DNA of 64,000 nt from Stanieria cyanosphaera PCC 7437 (GTDB taxonomy: Bacteria; Cyanobacteriota; Cyanobacteriia; Cyanobacteriales; Xenococcaceae). This document shows, in pieces, positions 39,630-49,097 of this stretch. Numbering within the stretch: position 1 is the first letter of the stretch; each line of letters begins with the position of its first letter. The notes beneath the pieces were generated by a model. The model was not told the origin of the DNA. It saw only the letters and a list, made by a program, of their open reading frames with translations, and searched no databases. The stretch covers positions 4,236,501-4,300,500 of the forward strand of contig NC_019748.1 in the NCBI RefSeq assembly GCF_000317575.1, read 5' to 3'. Position numbers and translations under genes: made by a program.

Positions 39630-41576
39630 CTAGACTGAAGCAAGGCGTATTTGTTCTAATTCTTGAATACGTTTTTTCAAGCTCTGAATTTTTTGATAGT
39701 AGGTTTCTATTGAGTCTAAATCTGTAGTAGGGTTTAGTTTATTTAGTTCCTGAGTATATTCAATTTGTTGTTTAACACAAGCAACTTGTTCTAAAGTAGC
39801 GGTCGCATTGTCTATTCTTGTCGCAGCACGGAAAATATCTTCTTGACCATTTTGATCGAGATAAAATAATTTAGTTACCGATTGCATTTGATCGGTGAAA
39901 GTTAAGCTGAGATTTTGTAATTCTGTTAATAGATAATTATCTTCGGTTGGTAAATTTTGTTGTTCTTTATTTTCCACTTGGATGATTTGTTGCCATAAAA
40001 ATCGATGATGAGGCAATCTAAAAACAAAATCTTGTTCTTCTAATCTATCAATAATTTCTGCTCGATAACGAGGACAATGAAGATATATTTTTAATAATAA
40101 AGATTCGGCTCTTTCTAATAATTCTTGTTCGGGATTAGTAGCAAGATTCAGTGAATTTGATTGATTTGATTGCTGTTTTTTAAAGTATGGTTTCAATGAA
40201 GTCTTAGTTAATTGCGATCGCAGATTGGCTAGATTTTGAGGGATTAATCTACCATCTCCTTGACTAAGTAATTCAGCACAATAACTTAAATAATAATTAC
40301 GCAGATTAGCATCTTGGATTTGATTGAGTAACTTAATCATACCTTGGGCTATTTTTTGTAACCCAGAAGGTGTATGAATATTTTGAGTAAGTAGTAGTTG
40401 TTGAATTTGCCAATCTAACCATAAAGGCGCATCATTTAAAGACTTTCGATATATTTCAACCGCATTTTGATTGGTATGAAGAAATTCATCGGCATCTTTC
40501 CCTTCAGGAAGATTCAGTATTCGCAAAGAAACTACTCCAGCATAAACTAAATCTTCAATTTCTGCGATCGCTCTTTGAGTAGCTTGTGTACCTGCTTGAT
40601 CCGCATCAAAGTTGAGAATAACTTGTTTAGAGGGAGTGTAACGTAATAATTGCTTGAGTTGATAAGAAGTTAGTGCTGTACCCAAAGAAGCAACCACATT
40701 AGTAATTCCTACCGCATGAAGAGCGATCGCATCTAAATAACCTTCCACTACTACCGCTCGATCTTCTTTAGTAATACTACTACGTGCCTTATCGAGAGCA
40801 AAAAGAGTTTTACTTTTATCAAATAAAGGTGTTTCAGGAGAATTAAGATACTTAGGTTGATCATCTTTGAGGGTACGACCACCAAAAGCGATAATTCTAC
40901 CTTGAGCATCTAAAATAGGAATAATAGCGCGATCGCGAAAGACATCATAATAACCATTACCTGAACTACGCGGTTTAATTAATCCTGCCTGTTCAACTAA
41001 ATTAACTGGATAACGTTTTTGCTCTACTAAATAACGATACAAGGTTTCCCACCCAGCAGGCGCATAACCTAGTTGAAATTGAGTTAGAGTAGATTCACTA
41101 AACTTTCTAGTATCTGTTAGATATTCTAAAGCAACTTGTCCTTGAGTTTCGTAAAGAGCGTGTTGATAAAAATTAGCTGCTGTTGCTACTATTTCATAAA
41201 GCTGTTCTTTAACTGAGATTTGATGTGCAATTGCTTGTCTTTGTTCTGGTTCTAAGGTTTTAATTGGAACTTGATAACGTTTAGCTAGATCGAACACAAC
41301 CTCACTAAAAGATTGTTTACCAATTTCCATCAAAAACTTAAAAACATTACCTCCTGCTGCACAACCAAAGCAATAATATAATTGTTTATCAGGACTAACG
41401 CTAAAACTCGGAGTTTTTTCGTTATGGAAAGGACATAAACCAAGGTAGCCTTTTCCTCGCTTGTGTAAAACAACGTATTCAGAGACAATATCTACAATAT
41501 CTACTCTCTGTTGTACTTCGTCAATCGTGTCTTGATGTAAACGCGGTACTGCCACAAGGTCATCTTTTCGTTTCAC
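39630..41576 (-). CDS. dnaG: DNA primase
   Basis: DnaG makes RNA primers for the replication fork. The 648-residue protein has the zinc-binding CHC2 domain (CPFHNEKTPSFSVSPDKQLYYCFGC), the RNA polymerase core, and the Toprim segment VVVEGYLDAIALHAVGITNVVASLGTAL, then ILNFDADQAGTQA. The C-terminal helicase-interacting part is helical and divergent, ending QELEQIRLASV. ATG 41576 gives a seven-residue lead; GTG 41555 (VAVPRLHQDTIDEV) is the alternative start closer to other cyanobacterial primases. The defence island begins on the other side. Confidence 0.96.
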   Translation of the reverse strand: MKRKDDLVAVPRLHQDTIDEVQQRVDIVDIVSEYVVLHKRGKGYLGLCPFHNEKTPSFSVSPDKQLYYCFGCAAGGNVFKFLMEIGKQSFSEVVFDLAKRYQVPIKTLEPEQRQAIAHQISVKEQLYEIVATAANFYQHALYETQGQVALEYLTDTRKFSESTLTQFQLGYAPAGWETLYRYLVEQKRYPVNLVEQAGLIKPRSSGNGYYDVFRDRAIIPILDAQGRIIAFGGRTLKDDQPKYLNSPETPLFDKSKTLFALDKARSSITKEDRAVVVEGYLDAIALHAVGITNVVASLGTALTSYQLKQLLRYTPSKQVILNFDADQAGTQATQRAIAEIEDLVYAGVVSLRILNLPEGKDADEFLHTNQNAVEIYRKSLNDAPLWLDWQIQQLLLTQNIHTPSGLQKIAQGMIKLLNQIQDANLRNYYLSYCAELLSQGDGRLIPQNLANLRSQLTKTSLKPYFKKQQSNQSNSLNLATNPEQELLERAESLLLKIYLHCPRYRAEIIDRLEEQDFVFRLPHHRFLWQQIIQVENKEQQNLPTEDNYLLTELQNLSLTFTDQMQSVTKLFYLDQNGQEDIFRAATRIDNATATLEQVACVKQQIEYTQELNKLNPTTDLDSIETYYQKIQSLKKRIQELEQIRLASV

Positions 41577-41772
41577 TACAAAGTATATTTTGACACTAAT
41601 GATAAAATAATGCGTTAAATAACAGAGAAGACATCCAAGATACTAACGGACAAAAGCCTCGCTTTACGGGAAAAATTACTCGCTCAAGTAAATTACAAGA
41701 AATAAGGGTTAAAAAATTTTTAGCTCATAGGAAATAATGGACTAGAAAGATTTATATAGGCAGTAGTAATGA

Positions 41773-44700
41773 ATGCGATTAGAGGATTTAACTAAAGGAG
41801 CAACGGTAAAAGGAGTATTACCCAATCAATTAATTACGGTTATTGATACTCAATGGCATAGTTCTGATGTTGTTACCCTTACCTACAGAGATACCAACGG
41901 TATTACAGGTGACGAACTCATTTTTCGAGAGCGAGAAGCAGAATTAGAAATTGTTACTTCCTCTTTACCCTGGAGTTTTAATGGAAATAGCGGACTGTTT
42001 CGTTTAGTAAGTGAAGCCCATCGCATTCAGTTAGCCCATTTATTCGATCCGATGCTGGCAGTGCATACTTCCTTAGTCGAACCGCTTCCCCACCAGATTA
42101 CTGCTGTCTACGGGGATATGTTACCCCGTCAACCCTTGCGCTTCCTCCTAGCAGACGATCCTGGTGCAGGAAAAACTATTATGACAGGACTGTTAATCTC
42201 AGAACTGCGGATCAGAGGAGATTTACATCGCTGTCTGATTGTCTGTCCAGGCTCACTTGCTGCCCAATGGCAAGATGAACTCGATCGCCGATTTCATTTA
42301 CCTTTTGAAATTCTCACAAGCGATCACCTTGAAGCTGCTCGAAGTGGCAATGCTTTTACTGAAATGCCTTTAAGTATAGTTCGGTTGGATAAATTAAGTC
42401 GCAATGACGATCTACAAGCAAAACTAGAACAGACCGATTGGGATTTAATTGTCTGCGATGAAGCCCACAAAATGTCTGCTGCTTTTTTTAATGGTGAAAT
42501 TAGAGAAACCAAACGCTATAAGTTAGGCAAGCTCTTATCCAGTTTGACTCGTCATTTTCTGTTACTAAGTGCTACTCCTCACAATGGTAAAGAAGCTGAC
42601 TTTCAATTATTTATGGCATTGCTCGATGGCGATCGCTTTGAGGGTAAATTCCGTGACGGAGTACATACGGTAGATACCTCCGATTTGATGCGGAGATTGG
42701 TCAAAGAAGATTTGCTCAAGTTTGATGGTAAACCTTTATTTCCCGAACGTAGAGCCTATACCGTTGAATATCACCTGTCAGATTTAGAAGCGAAATTATA
42801 TTCAGAAGTTACAGGATACGTGCGAGAAGAATTTAACCGCGCCGATGCTTTGAGTAATAATGGCAGAAAAGGAACGGTAGGATTTGCTTTAACTATTCTC
42901 CAACGCCGATTAGCCTCTTCTCCCGAAGCTATTTATCAATCTTTGACCAGAAGAAGAGAAAGATTACAGAAACGCCTTAAAGAAGAGGGGCTGTCTTTTG
43001 AGGAAACCTCAAAAGCTTGTACGCCCCGTGAAGAATTACTCAAAAGAGGACGGGAAGTAGAGTTTAATCTCCCTCTTTCTGTGGGAGAGGGCTGGGGTGA
43101 GGGTAGAGATTGGGAAGAATTTGAAGATGACTTACTTAATGACGAACGAGAAGACACTGAAGAAGAATTAGTTGATCGCGCTACGGCTGCTAGTACCATA
43201 GCAGAACTCAAGGTAGAAATTGCCCTGCTGCAAAAACTAGAGCATTTAGCCCTACAGGTTAAACTCGGTGGTACGGATAGAAAATGGGAAGAACTAAGCC
43301 AAATTCTCCAAAATAAAGCCGAATTATTCGATATAAGAGGGCATCGGCGTAAATTCGTCATTTTTACCGAACATCGAGATACTCTTAACTACTTAGCCGA
43401 TAAAATTCGTACCTTAATTGGCAGACAAGAAGCAGTAGTTACTATTAGTGGTGGTTCGGGTAGAGAAGAACGACGTAAGGCACAGGAAGCTTTTACCCAA
43501 GACCCAGATGTACAAGTATTAATCGCTACTGATGCTGCGGGAGAAGGAATTAACCTACAACGGGCGCATTTGATGGTTAATTATGACCTTCCTTGGAATC
43601 CCAACCGTTTAGAACAACGATTTGGAAGAATTCATCGTATCGGGCAAACTGAAGTTTGTCACCTCTGGAATCTTTTAGCAGCCGAAACTAGAGAAGGGGA
43701 TGTTTATCTCAAGCTACTGAGGAAATTAGAAATAGAACAAAAAGCATTAGGAGGCAAGGTTTTTGATGTTCTAGGTAAAGCAATTGATGGAGTTGAGTTA
43801 CGGGAGTTATTAATTGAAGCGATCCGCTATGGAGATTTACCAGAAACTAGAGCCAAACTAGATCGGGTGGTTGCTAGCCGTCTTAATCGAGAACGTTTAC
43901 AGGAACTTCTCTCAGAAAAGGTTTTAGCGAGAGATGCAATGGATATTACAAAAGTCCAGCGCATTCGCGAAGAAATGGAAAGAGCGGAAGCGAGAAAACT
44001 CCAACCTCATTTCATTGCCTCCTTTTTTATTGAAGCTTTCCAACATTTAGGTGGAGTCATTCGTCAAAGAGAACCACTACGCTATCAGATTACTAACGTT
44101 CCTGCCATAATTCGCAATCGCGGTCGTCAAGTTGGTACGAGAGAGCCAATTTTAACTCGCTACGAACGAATCTGCTTTGATAAGGAATTAATTAGTGTTC
44201 CAAGTAAGCCGTTAGCAGCCTTTATATGTCCTGGTCATCCCCTCTTAGATGCCACTATCGATCTGGTTTTAGAGCGTCATCGGGATGTACTCAAGCAGGG
44301 AAGTATCTTGATAGATGAAAACGATCCAGGTGAAGAAGTAAGAATTTTAGTTACTCTCCAGCATTCGATTCAGGATGCCAAAACCGATAACTCAGGGAAG
44401 AGAAGAATTGTTTCTCGTCGAATGCAGTATGTTGACCTCTCCCCTTCCCCTCTCCTGATAGGACAGGGGTGTCTGCTAGGACGGGGTGAGGTAGAGGTCA
44501 GAAATGCTGGTTATGCTCCTTACCTCGATTATCGACCTCTACGAAAAGAGGAGCAATCTGTTATAGAAACTTTTTTAGAAAAGTCTAATTTAACTACAGA
44601 TATAGAAGCAGAAGCAACTAAATATGCGATCGCTCAGATCGTTCCCCAACACCTGCAAGAGGTCAAGCAGCATAAAGAAGAACTCATCGATAAAACCCTG

Positions 44701-45441
44701 GTAGCGGTTAAAGATAGACTTACCAAAGAAATTAACTACTGGGATTATCGAGCGGTAGCACTCAAACAACAGGAAGAAGCAGGTAAAACTAATGCTAAAA
44801 TCAACTCTGCTAAAGCTAGAGCTAGAGCAGATGAGCTACAAGCCAGATTAGCCAGACGAATTGACGAATTACAACAAGAGAGACGCTTATCACCCTTACC
44901 TCCCGTAGTAGTCGGAGGGGCATTAGTCGTACCAATAGGGTTACTACAGAGATTACAGGGGAAAAGACAGCCAGAAGCCCAGATGTTTGCTAGAGAAACT
45001 AAACGAGTAGAAAAGTGGGCAATGGATGCAGTAATGGCAGCAGAAAGAAAACTGGGATACGAACCGCGAGAGGTTAGCAGTCTTAAATGCGGTTATGATA
45101 TTGAGTCGCGTGTCCCCGAAACAGGTACTTTAAGATTTATCGAAGTCAAGGGCAGAATTAAAGGCGCAGATACAGTTACCGTTACCAAGAACGAAATTAT
45201 TACCGCTTTGAATAAGCCCGATAATTATATTCTGGCAATTGTAGAAGTTCCACCATCTGAGGAATTTAGCGCAGGTGATGCTTGGAAAGTTAAGGAGCAA
45301 TCTAGCAGTTACAAAGTTGGTGATGATGATTGTATAGTCCATTATGTCAGACAACCTTTTCAGAAAGAGCCTGACTTTGGGGTGACGAGTGTTAATTACA
45401 ATTTAAGAGAATTGAAACAACGAGGTCAAAAACCAACTTGA
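41773..45441 (+). CDS. SNF2-type helicase with C-terminal DUF3883, defence-island type
   Basis: A 1222-residue superfamily 2 protein. Walker A DPGAGKT is near residue 130, the DEAH box (VCDEAHKMS) near 229, LLLSATPHNG follows, and the C-terminal helicase motif TDAAGEGINLQRAHLMVNYDLPWNPNRLEQRFGRIHRIGQ is near 585. The end (YDIESRVPETGTLRFIEVKGRI) is DUF3883, a nuclease-like fold. Such helicases accompany DUF1156 methylases and DUF499 ATPases and resemble DISARM DrmD. Two palindromic repeats are inserted in frame, encoding LPLSVGEGWGEG (about 435) and SPSPLLIGQGCLLGRGEVEV (about 890). The frame is open, but whether it functions without its partners is doubtful. Confidence 0.88.
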   Translation: MRLEDLTKGATVKGVLPNQLITVIDTQWHSSDVVTLTYRDTNGITGDELIFREREAELEIVTSSLPWSFNGNSGLFRLVSEAHRIQLAHLFDPMLAVHTSLVEPLPHQITAVYGDMLPRQPLRFLLADDPGAGKTIMTGLLISELRIRGDLHRCLIVCPGSLAAQWQDELDRRFHLPFEILTSDHLEAARSGNAFTEMPLSIVRLDKLSRNDDLQAKLEQTDWDLIVCDEAHKMSAAFFNGEIRETKRYKLGKLLSSLTRHFLLLSATPHNGKEADFQLFMALLDGDRFEGKFRDGVHTVDTSDLMRRLVKEDLLKFDGKPLFPERRAYTVEYHLSDLEAKLYSEVTGYVREEFNRADALSNNGRKGTVGFALTILQRRLASSPEAIYQSLTRRRERLQKRLKEEGLSFEETSKACTPREELLKRGREVEFNLPLSVGEGWGEGRDWEEFEDDLLNDEREDTEEELVDRATAASTIAELKVEIALLQKLEHLALQVKLGGTDRKWEELSQILQNKAELFDIRGHRRKFVIFTEHRDTLNYLADKIRTLIGRQEAVVTISGGSGREERRKAQEAFTQDPDVQVLIATDAAGEGINLQRAHLMVNYDLPWNPNRLEQRFGRIHRIGQTEVCHLWNLLAAETREGDVYLKLLRKLEIEQKALGGKVFDVLGKAIDGVELRELLIEAIRYGDLPETRAKLDRVVASRLNRERLQELLSEKVLARDAMDITKVQRIREEMERAEARKLQPHFIASFFIEAFQHLGGVIRQREPLRYQITNVPAIIRNRGRQVGTREPILTRYERICFDKELISVPSKPLAAFICPGHPLLDATIDLVLERHRDVLKQGSILIDENDPGEEVRILVTLQHSIQDAKTDNSGKRRIVSRRMQYVDLSPSPLLIGQGCLLGRGEVEVRNAGYAPYLDYRPLRKEEQSVIETFLEKSNLTTDIEAEATKYAIAQIVPQHLQEVKQHKEELIDKTLVAVKDRLTKEINYWDYRAVALKQQEEAGKTNAKINSAKARARADELQARLARRIDELQQERRLSPLPPVVVGGALVVPIGLLQRLQGKRQPEAQMFARETKRVEKWAMDAVMAAERKLGYEPREVSSLKCGYDIESRVPETGTLRFIEVKGRIKGADTVTVTKNEIITALNKPDNYILAIVEVPPSEEFSAGDAWKVKEQSSSYKVGDDDCIVHYVRQPFQKEPDFGVTSVNYNLRELKQRGQKPT
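43069..43103. repeat. In-frame palindromic repeat inside the helicase gene (1)
   Basis: CTCCC...GGGAG and CCCTCT...AGAGGG form nested arms, followed by GCTGGGGTGAGGG, the outer word of the CTCACCCC/CCTCTCC repeat family. It encodes LPLSVGEGWGEG in the middle of an otherwise charged helical segment, which looks like an insertion. Confidence 0.7.
44434..44499. repeat. In-frame palindromic repeat inside the helicase gene (2)
   Basis: A 66-bp (22-codon) segment bounded by GACCTCT and AGAGGTC. It contains CCCCTCTCCT...AGGACAGGGG and GGGGTGAGGT. It keeps the reading frame and inserts SPSPLLIGQGCLLGRGEVEV between RRMQYVDL and RNAGYAPYLDYRPL, where relatives are expected to be continuous. Confidence 0.7.
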
Positions 45442-45464
45442 TTTTACCGACAGATAAAGTAAGC

Positions 45465-46547
45465 TCAATCATAAATCCAATTAGATAATAAAGGTTTTAC
45501 TTTAGTCAACAGCACTCGCAAGTTTTGATATGGAACTAAACTTTCGTGCTGAAGACGACCGAGAATAATACCTGGATGTCTATTTTGAGCTTGAGCAAAA
45601 TTAACTATTGCTTTCTTAGAAAATCTTGGTTGGGTTTGACATACGAAAGAATTCAAAGCTTGTTCATCAATTAACCAATTACGAGCAAGTTTATTTGCTT
45701 CCTCTTCTTCTGAATTGTTTTCTAGATCGTCTAAGTTATCTAGATACACACCTCGATGTCCAGCAACTATATGAGCGAGTTCATGCATCAAACTAAACCA
45801 AAAACAATCGATTCTATTGTGTCTAAGAGTAAGAACGACTACTGGATGATTTCCCAAATAAAAAGCAGCACCATCTAAATATGTTTTATTCAAATGAGGA
45901 ACAATCGCAAAATGAACGCCCAAATCGATTAACATTTGAGGAACATGAGCAACATCTTCTTCTTTTTTTGCATAGCGAAGAAGATCGGGAATTGCTCCCC
46001 TTAGCCTGTCTAGCCGAAACTCTCCAACTGCTTGCTTACTGACTACTTGTTCGACTCTTTTACACCAAGCCATTTTGGAACTATATTCTGGTTCTAAAAC
46101 TTGACTATGGCGGAAATTAACCAAGAATTGAGGAGTTTCTTGAGGTGATTTAATACCTAAAAATTCACATACAGATTGCTCAAGCTCATCCAAGGATTCT
46201 GTAGATTTTATCCATTGGCGTTTAATCAATTCAGAAATTGGTGCAAGAGTATATAAACGACTCCGACGCTCAATTTCTGACTCTTTATGCTTTTTTTTTG
46301 CCAGATTTAAACGATAATTAGTTTCCAAATTAATCCAAAACTCCGCAGTAGTTCCCAAGGCTGCTGATAATTCTCTAGCTGTCTCTGGAGTAATTTGTTT
46401 TGTCCCTTTGATGATTTCGTTGATTGTTTGGGGTGGGCGTTTGGTAATTTCGGCTAAATCCTTTTGAGTCCAACCCCGTGCATCTAATTCTCTTTGTAAA
46501 ATGCGTCCTGGTGATATTGCTCTCGCTGGTGTTAAAGTGTTGCTCAT
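45465..46547 (-). CDS. HigA-type antitoxin with ImmA/IrrE-like metallopeptidase domain
   Basis: From ATG 46547 the protein is 360 residues. The N-terminal HigA helix-turn-helix is SPGRILQRELDARGWTQKDLAEITKRP-PQTINEIIKGTKQITPETA (about 10-55). The C-terminal half has an M78/ImmA-type zinc motif in FWFSLMHELAHIVAGH, suggesting protease activity or a remnant of it. Large HigA-ImmA fusions are known antitoxins and regulators. It lies 22 bases after the HigB-like gene on the minus strand, and GGGAGAGGG precedes the start. An in-frame ATG at 46586 would overlap HigB. Confidence 0.88.
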   Translation of the reverse strand: MSNTLTPARAISPGRILQRELDARGWTQKDLAEITKRPPQTINEIIKGTKQITPETARELSAALGTTAEFWINLETNYRLNLAKKKHKESEIERRSRLYTLAPISELIKRQWIKSTESLDELEQSVCEFLGIKSPQETPQFLVNFRHSQVLEPEYSSKMAWCKRVEQVVSKQAVGEFRLDRLRGAIPDLLRYAKKEEDVAHVPQMLIDLGVHFAIVPHLNKTYLDGAAFYLGNHPVVVLTLRHNRIDCFWFSLMHELAHIVAGHRGVYLDNLDDLENNSEEEEANKLARNWLIDEQALNSFVCQTQPRFSKKAIVNFAQAQNRHPGIILGRLQHESLVPYQNLRVLLTKVKPLLSNWIYD

Positions 46548-46569
46548 CTTTGCTTCCCTCTCCCTTCCC

Positions 46570-46869
46570 TTAGTGATAATCCTCAATATCGATGATTAGA
46601 ATATATTTACCTTCTTCATCTTTTTCGAGTATCACAATTAAACGCCATTGTTTATTCAGACGTAACGATCTTTGATTTTCTTTACCTCGTTTACCTGAAA
46701 GCTTTTCAAATCTCAGACATTTATTGGCGTATAAATCTTGTTCGCTTTCGGCTGCTGCAATAATTGCCATAACTTCAAAGAAGTCATCTACAACCCCAGG
46801 ATATTTGTGAGCATCTTTTTCCTCTGTATAAAGTAGTTTTATTTTCTTTTTTTTAAATTTAAACCTCAC
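46570..46869 (-). CDS. HigB/RelE-type toxin
   Basis: A 99-residue basic protein of the RelE/HigB fold. SEQDLYANKCLRFEKLSGKRG, then QRSLRLNKQWRLIVILEKD and IIDIEDYH match HigB-type plasmid-maintenance toxins that cut mRNA on the ribosome, with the conserved Arg residues in the R-LRLN-QWR segment. It is toxin first and antitoxin second, the reversed order typical of higBA. The N-terminal 35 residues are longer than in minimal HigB. Confidence 0.85.
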   Translation of the reverse strand: MRFKFKKKKIKLLYTEEKDAHKYPGVVDDFFEVMAIIAAAESEQDLYANKCLRFEKLSGKRGKENQRSLRLNKQWRLIVILEKDEEGKYILIIDIEDYH

Positions 46870-47005
46870 ATTTCACCCTCCAAGATACAGAAGAGTCTTC
46901 CGCATTATAAACTTATTAATTCAGTCTTGGAGTGAATCAGTGAATTTATATTTATTATATACTTATTTATACCTGACAACTATGAAAATTTGGTATTGTT
47001 TTTTG

Positions 47006-47020
47006 GTAATACGGTATTAC
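47006..47020. promoter_or_regulatory. Palindromic operator candidate of the MazEF pair
   Basis: GTAATACGGTATTAC is a perfect 7-1-7 inverted repeat 41 bases upstream of the antitoxin start. A related half-site (GGTATTG) lies at about 46991. AbrB-type antitoxins bind such palindromes to repress their own operon. Confidence 0.5.
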
Positions 47021-47060
47021 GATATAACTAAAGTAAATACTTAATAAACCAAAACTGGTC

Positions 47061-47303
47061 ATGGCGATCGCGAAAAACAAATTAACTTCTAAAGTCACTC
47101 AAAAGTATCAAGCGACCATTCCCCAAGTAGTGAGAGAAAAACTAGCTATCGAAAAAGGCGATCGCGTTATCTTTGAGATACAAGATGAAAAAGTAGTGTT
47201 AAAAAAACTTTCCCCTGTAGATTGGGAATACCTAGAGTCTGTGTCCGCCACTCTCAGCGAATGGTCTTCGGAAGCTGATGAAGAAGCTTACGGTGACTTA
47301 TAA
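47061..47303 (+). CDS. AbrB/MazE-type antitoxin
   Basis: An 80-residue protein with the SpoVT-AbrB swapped-hairpin fold: SKVTQKYQATIPQVVREKLAIEKGDRVIFEIQDEKVVL. The C-terminal 25 residues are acidic and would contact the toxin. The ATG is followed directly by a HIP1-like GCGATCGCG. The stop overlaps the MazF-like toxin gene by 26 bases. Confidence 0.88.
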   Translation: MAIAKNKLTSKVTQKYQATIPQVVREKLAIEKGDRVIFEIQDEKVVLKKLSPVDWEYLESVSATLSEWSSEADEEAYGDL

Positions 47304-47631
47304 ACAATTTGATGTAGTAGTCGTACCTTTTCCTTTTACTGACAGTTCCGCTACTAAAAAACGTCCTGCTTTAATTATTTCAGATGCTACAACTTTTAAT
47401 AGATCGATAAAGAAAAGCGTCATGGCAATGATTACTACTGTTTCTCATTCTCCCTGGGCTTTAGATGTGCCTATTACAGATTTATCAAGTGCGGGATTAA
47501 AAGCCAAATCAATTATCAGAATGAAATTATTCACCCTAGATGATGCTTTAGTAATTAAAAAGATTGGTAAGTTAGCAACAAGCGATCGCGATAAGATCCA
47601 AAAATCCCTTCAGCAATTGTTTAATTTATAA
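47278..47631 (+). CDS. MazF/PemK-family toxin
   Basis: A 117-residue protein. YKQFDVVVVPFPFTDSSATKKRPALIIS is the classic N-terminal MazF/PemK signature, and IRMKLFTLDDALVIKKIGKL is the second conserved strand-helix block. It is predicted to be an mRNA-cleaving toxin. The start ATG 47278 lies within the end of the antitoxin gene, so translation is coupled. This is the second MazF in the window, of a different subtype from the one at 20119. Confidence 0.88.
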   Translation: MKKLTVTYKQFDVVVVPFPFTDSSATKKRPALIISDATTFNRSIKKSVMAMITTVSHSPWALDVPITDLSSAGLKAKSIIRMKLFTLDDALVIKKIGKLATSDRDKIQKSLQQLFNL

Positions 47632-47673
47632 ATAAGAAAAAAAATACTTAGTCTCAACGGTAGTTTTAATACG

Positions 47674-48192
47674 ATGGTTCAAGAATTAATCGATCTCAGA
47701 CAAAGTATAGTTGAGGGACGCTATCAGGATGCATTAGATATTGTTGATGAACTTGAAGGAATGGGCAAACAAGCAATTCTACGTAATCTTGAATCTTTTC
47801 TAATTTGCTTGTTAATTCATTTAATTAAAAATTAAGTAGAAAAACGTCTAACTAATTCTTGGTCTGCTTTGATTAGTGATTTTATCAGACAGATTAAAAA
47901 ACTAAATTTTAAATCTAACAAGAAATCTTACTATATTCAACAAAATGAATGGTCAGAATATTTAGAAGAAGCTTTTGAAGTGGCAATTCTCGAAGCTAGT
48001 ATAGAAGTTAGTGGAGGTACTTATACGCCTATCCAATTGGAAGAAATTGTTAATAAAGAGCAAATTTTAAAAATATCTTCATCTTTAATTCCTATAACTT
48101 ATGAACATTCTGCTAAAGATTTGTTGACTACCGTGAGAGAATATTTTATTAATCTACCAGGCGGAAAAGAGTGGTTAGAAAGAAGAATATAA
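47674..48192 (+). pseudogene. DUF29 family protein with an internal stop codon
   Basis: From ATG 47674 the frame reads MVQELIDLRQSIVEGRYQDA, then LICLLIHLIKN and TAA (47833-47835), then VEKRLTNSWSALISDFIRQI and on to the true end at 48192. The intact relative at 19650 has LLLHLIKQQAEKRTTKSWD here, so a Gln codon has probably become TAA. The C-terminal 50 residues (TYEHSAKDLLTTVREYFINLPGGKEWLERRI) extend beyond the shorter copy. Confidence 0.75.
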
Positions 48193-49097
48193 TCTGGTAT
48201 TTTTACAAGCAAAACAATTAAATTGAGGAAAATATTTAAGTAAATACTATGTAAGTATTTATAGGTTCATTTTGCCTGATTTTATTGTATTTACAGAGGC
48301 ATTTTGATTAACTTTAATGTTAGGACAGTTGGTTGTTTTATGTGCCAACTTTATGTCCGATCGAGAAGATAAAAAGCCTCGCAAAAAGCTAATTGAAGTT
48401 TCCATGCCTCTTGAGGCGATAAACCAAGAGTCAGCTAGGGAAAAATCGATTCGGCACGGGCATCCTTCTACGCTACATTTATGGTGGGCAAGACGACCTT
48501 TAGCAGCTTGTCGGGCGGTATTGTTCGCTTCATTGGTTGATGATCCTTCGGCTCATCCCGATAAGTTTCTCACAGAAGAAGAACAACAGATAGAAAGACA
48601 GCGATTACACGATCTTATCGGCAAAATTGAAACTGTTGGAAATAAGCAGATAGTAAAGGGTTTGGTGTCTTGGGACGATATTAAAACTGATGAAAGTGGC
48701 ACTTCTCCCATCATTGAAGCAGCCCAAAAGGAAATAGCTCGTTGTTTGGCTTGGGATAGAGGAGACGAACCGCCTACTAAACCTGAAGCAGTCAGCAAAT
48801 ATCTGCAAGAATACGCTCCACCAGTTTACGATCCTTTCTGTGGAGGGGGTTCGATACCATTGGAAGCGACTTGAATCCTGTAGCGGTATTAATTACTAAA
48901 GCATTGATAGAGATTCCGCCTAAGTTTAAAAATCGACCGCCAGTCAATCCAGAAGCGCGAAAAACCAAAGATATCAACCAATGGCGAGGAGCGCAGGGAT
49001 TAGCGGAAGATGTGCGCTACTACGGTAAGTGGATGCGTGATGAGGCTGAGAAAAGGATTGGGCATTTGTATCCGAAGGTTTACCTCACCCCCCAGCC

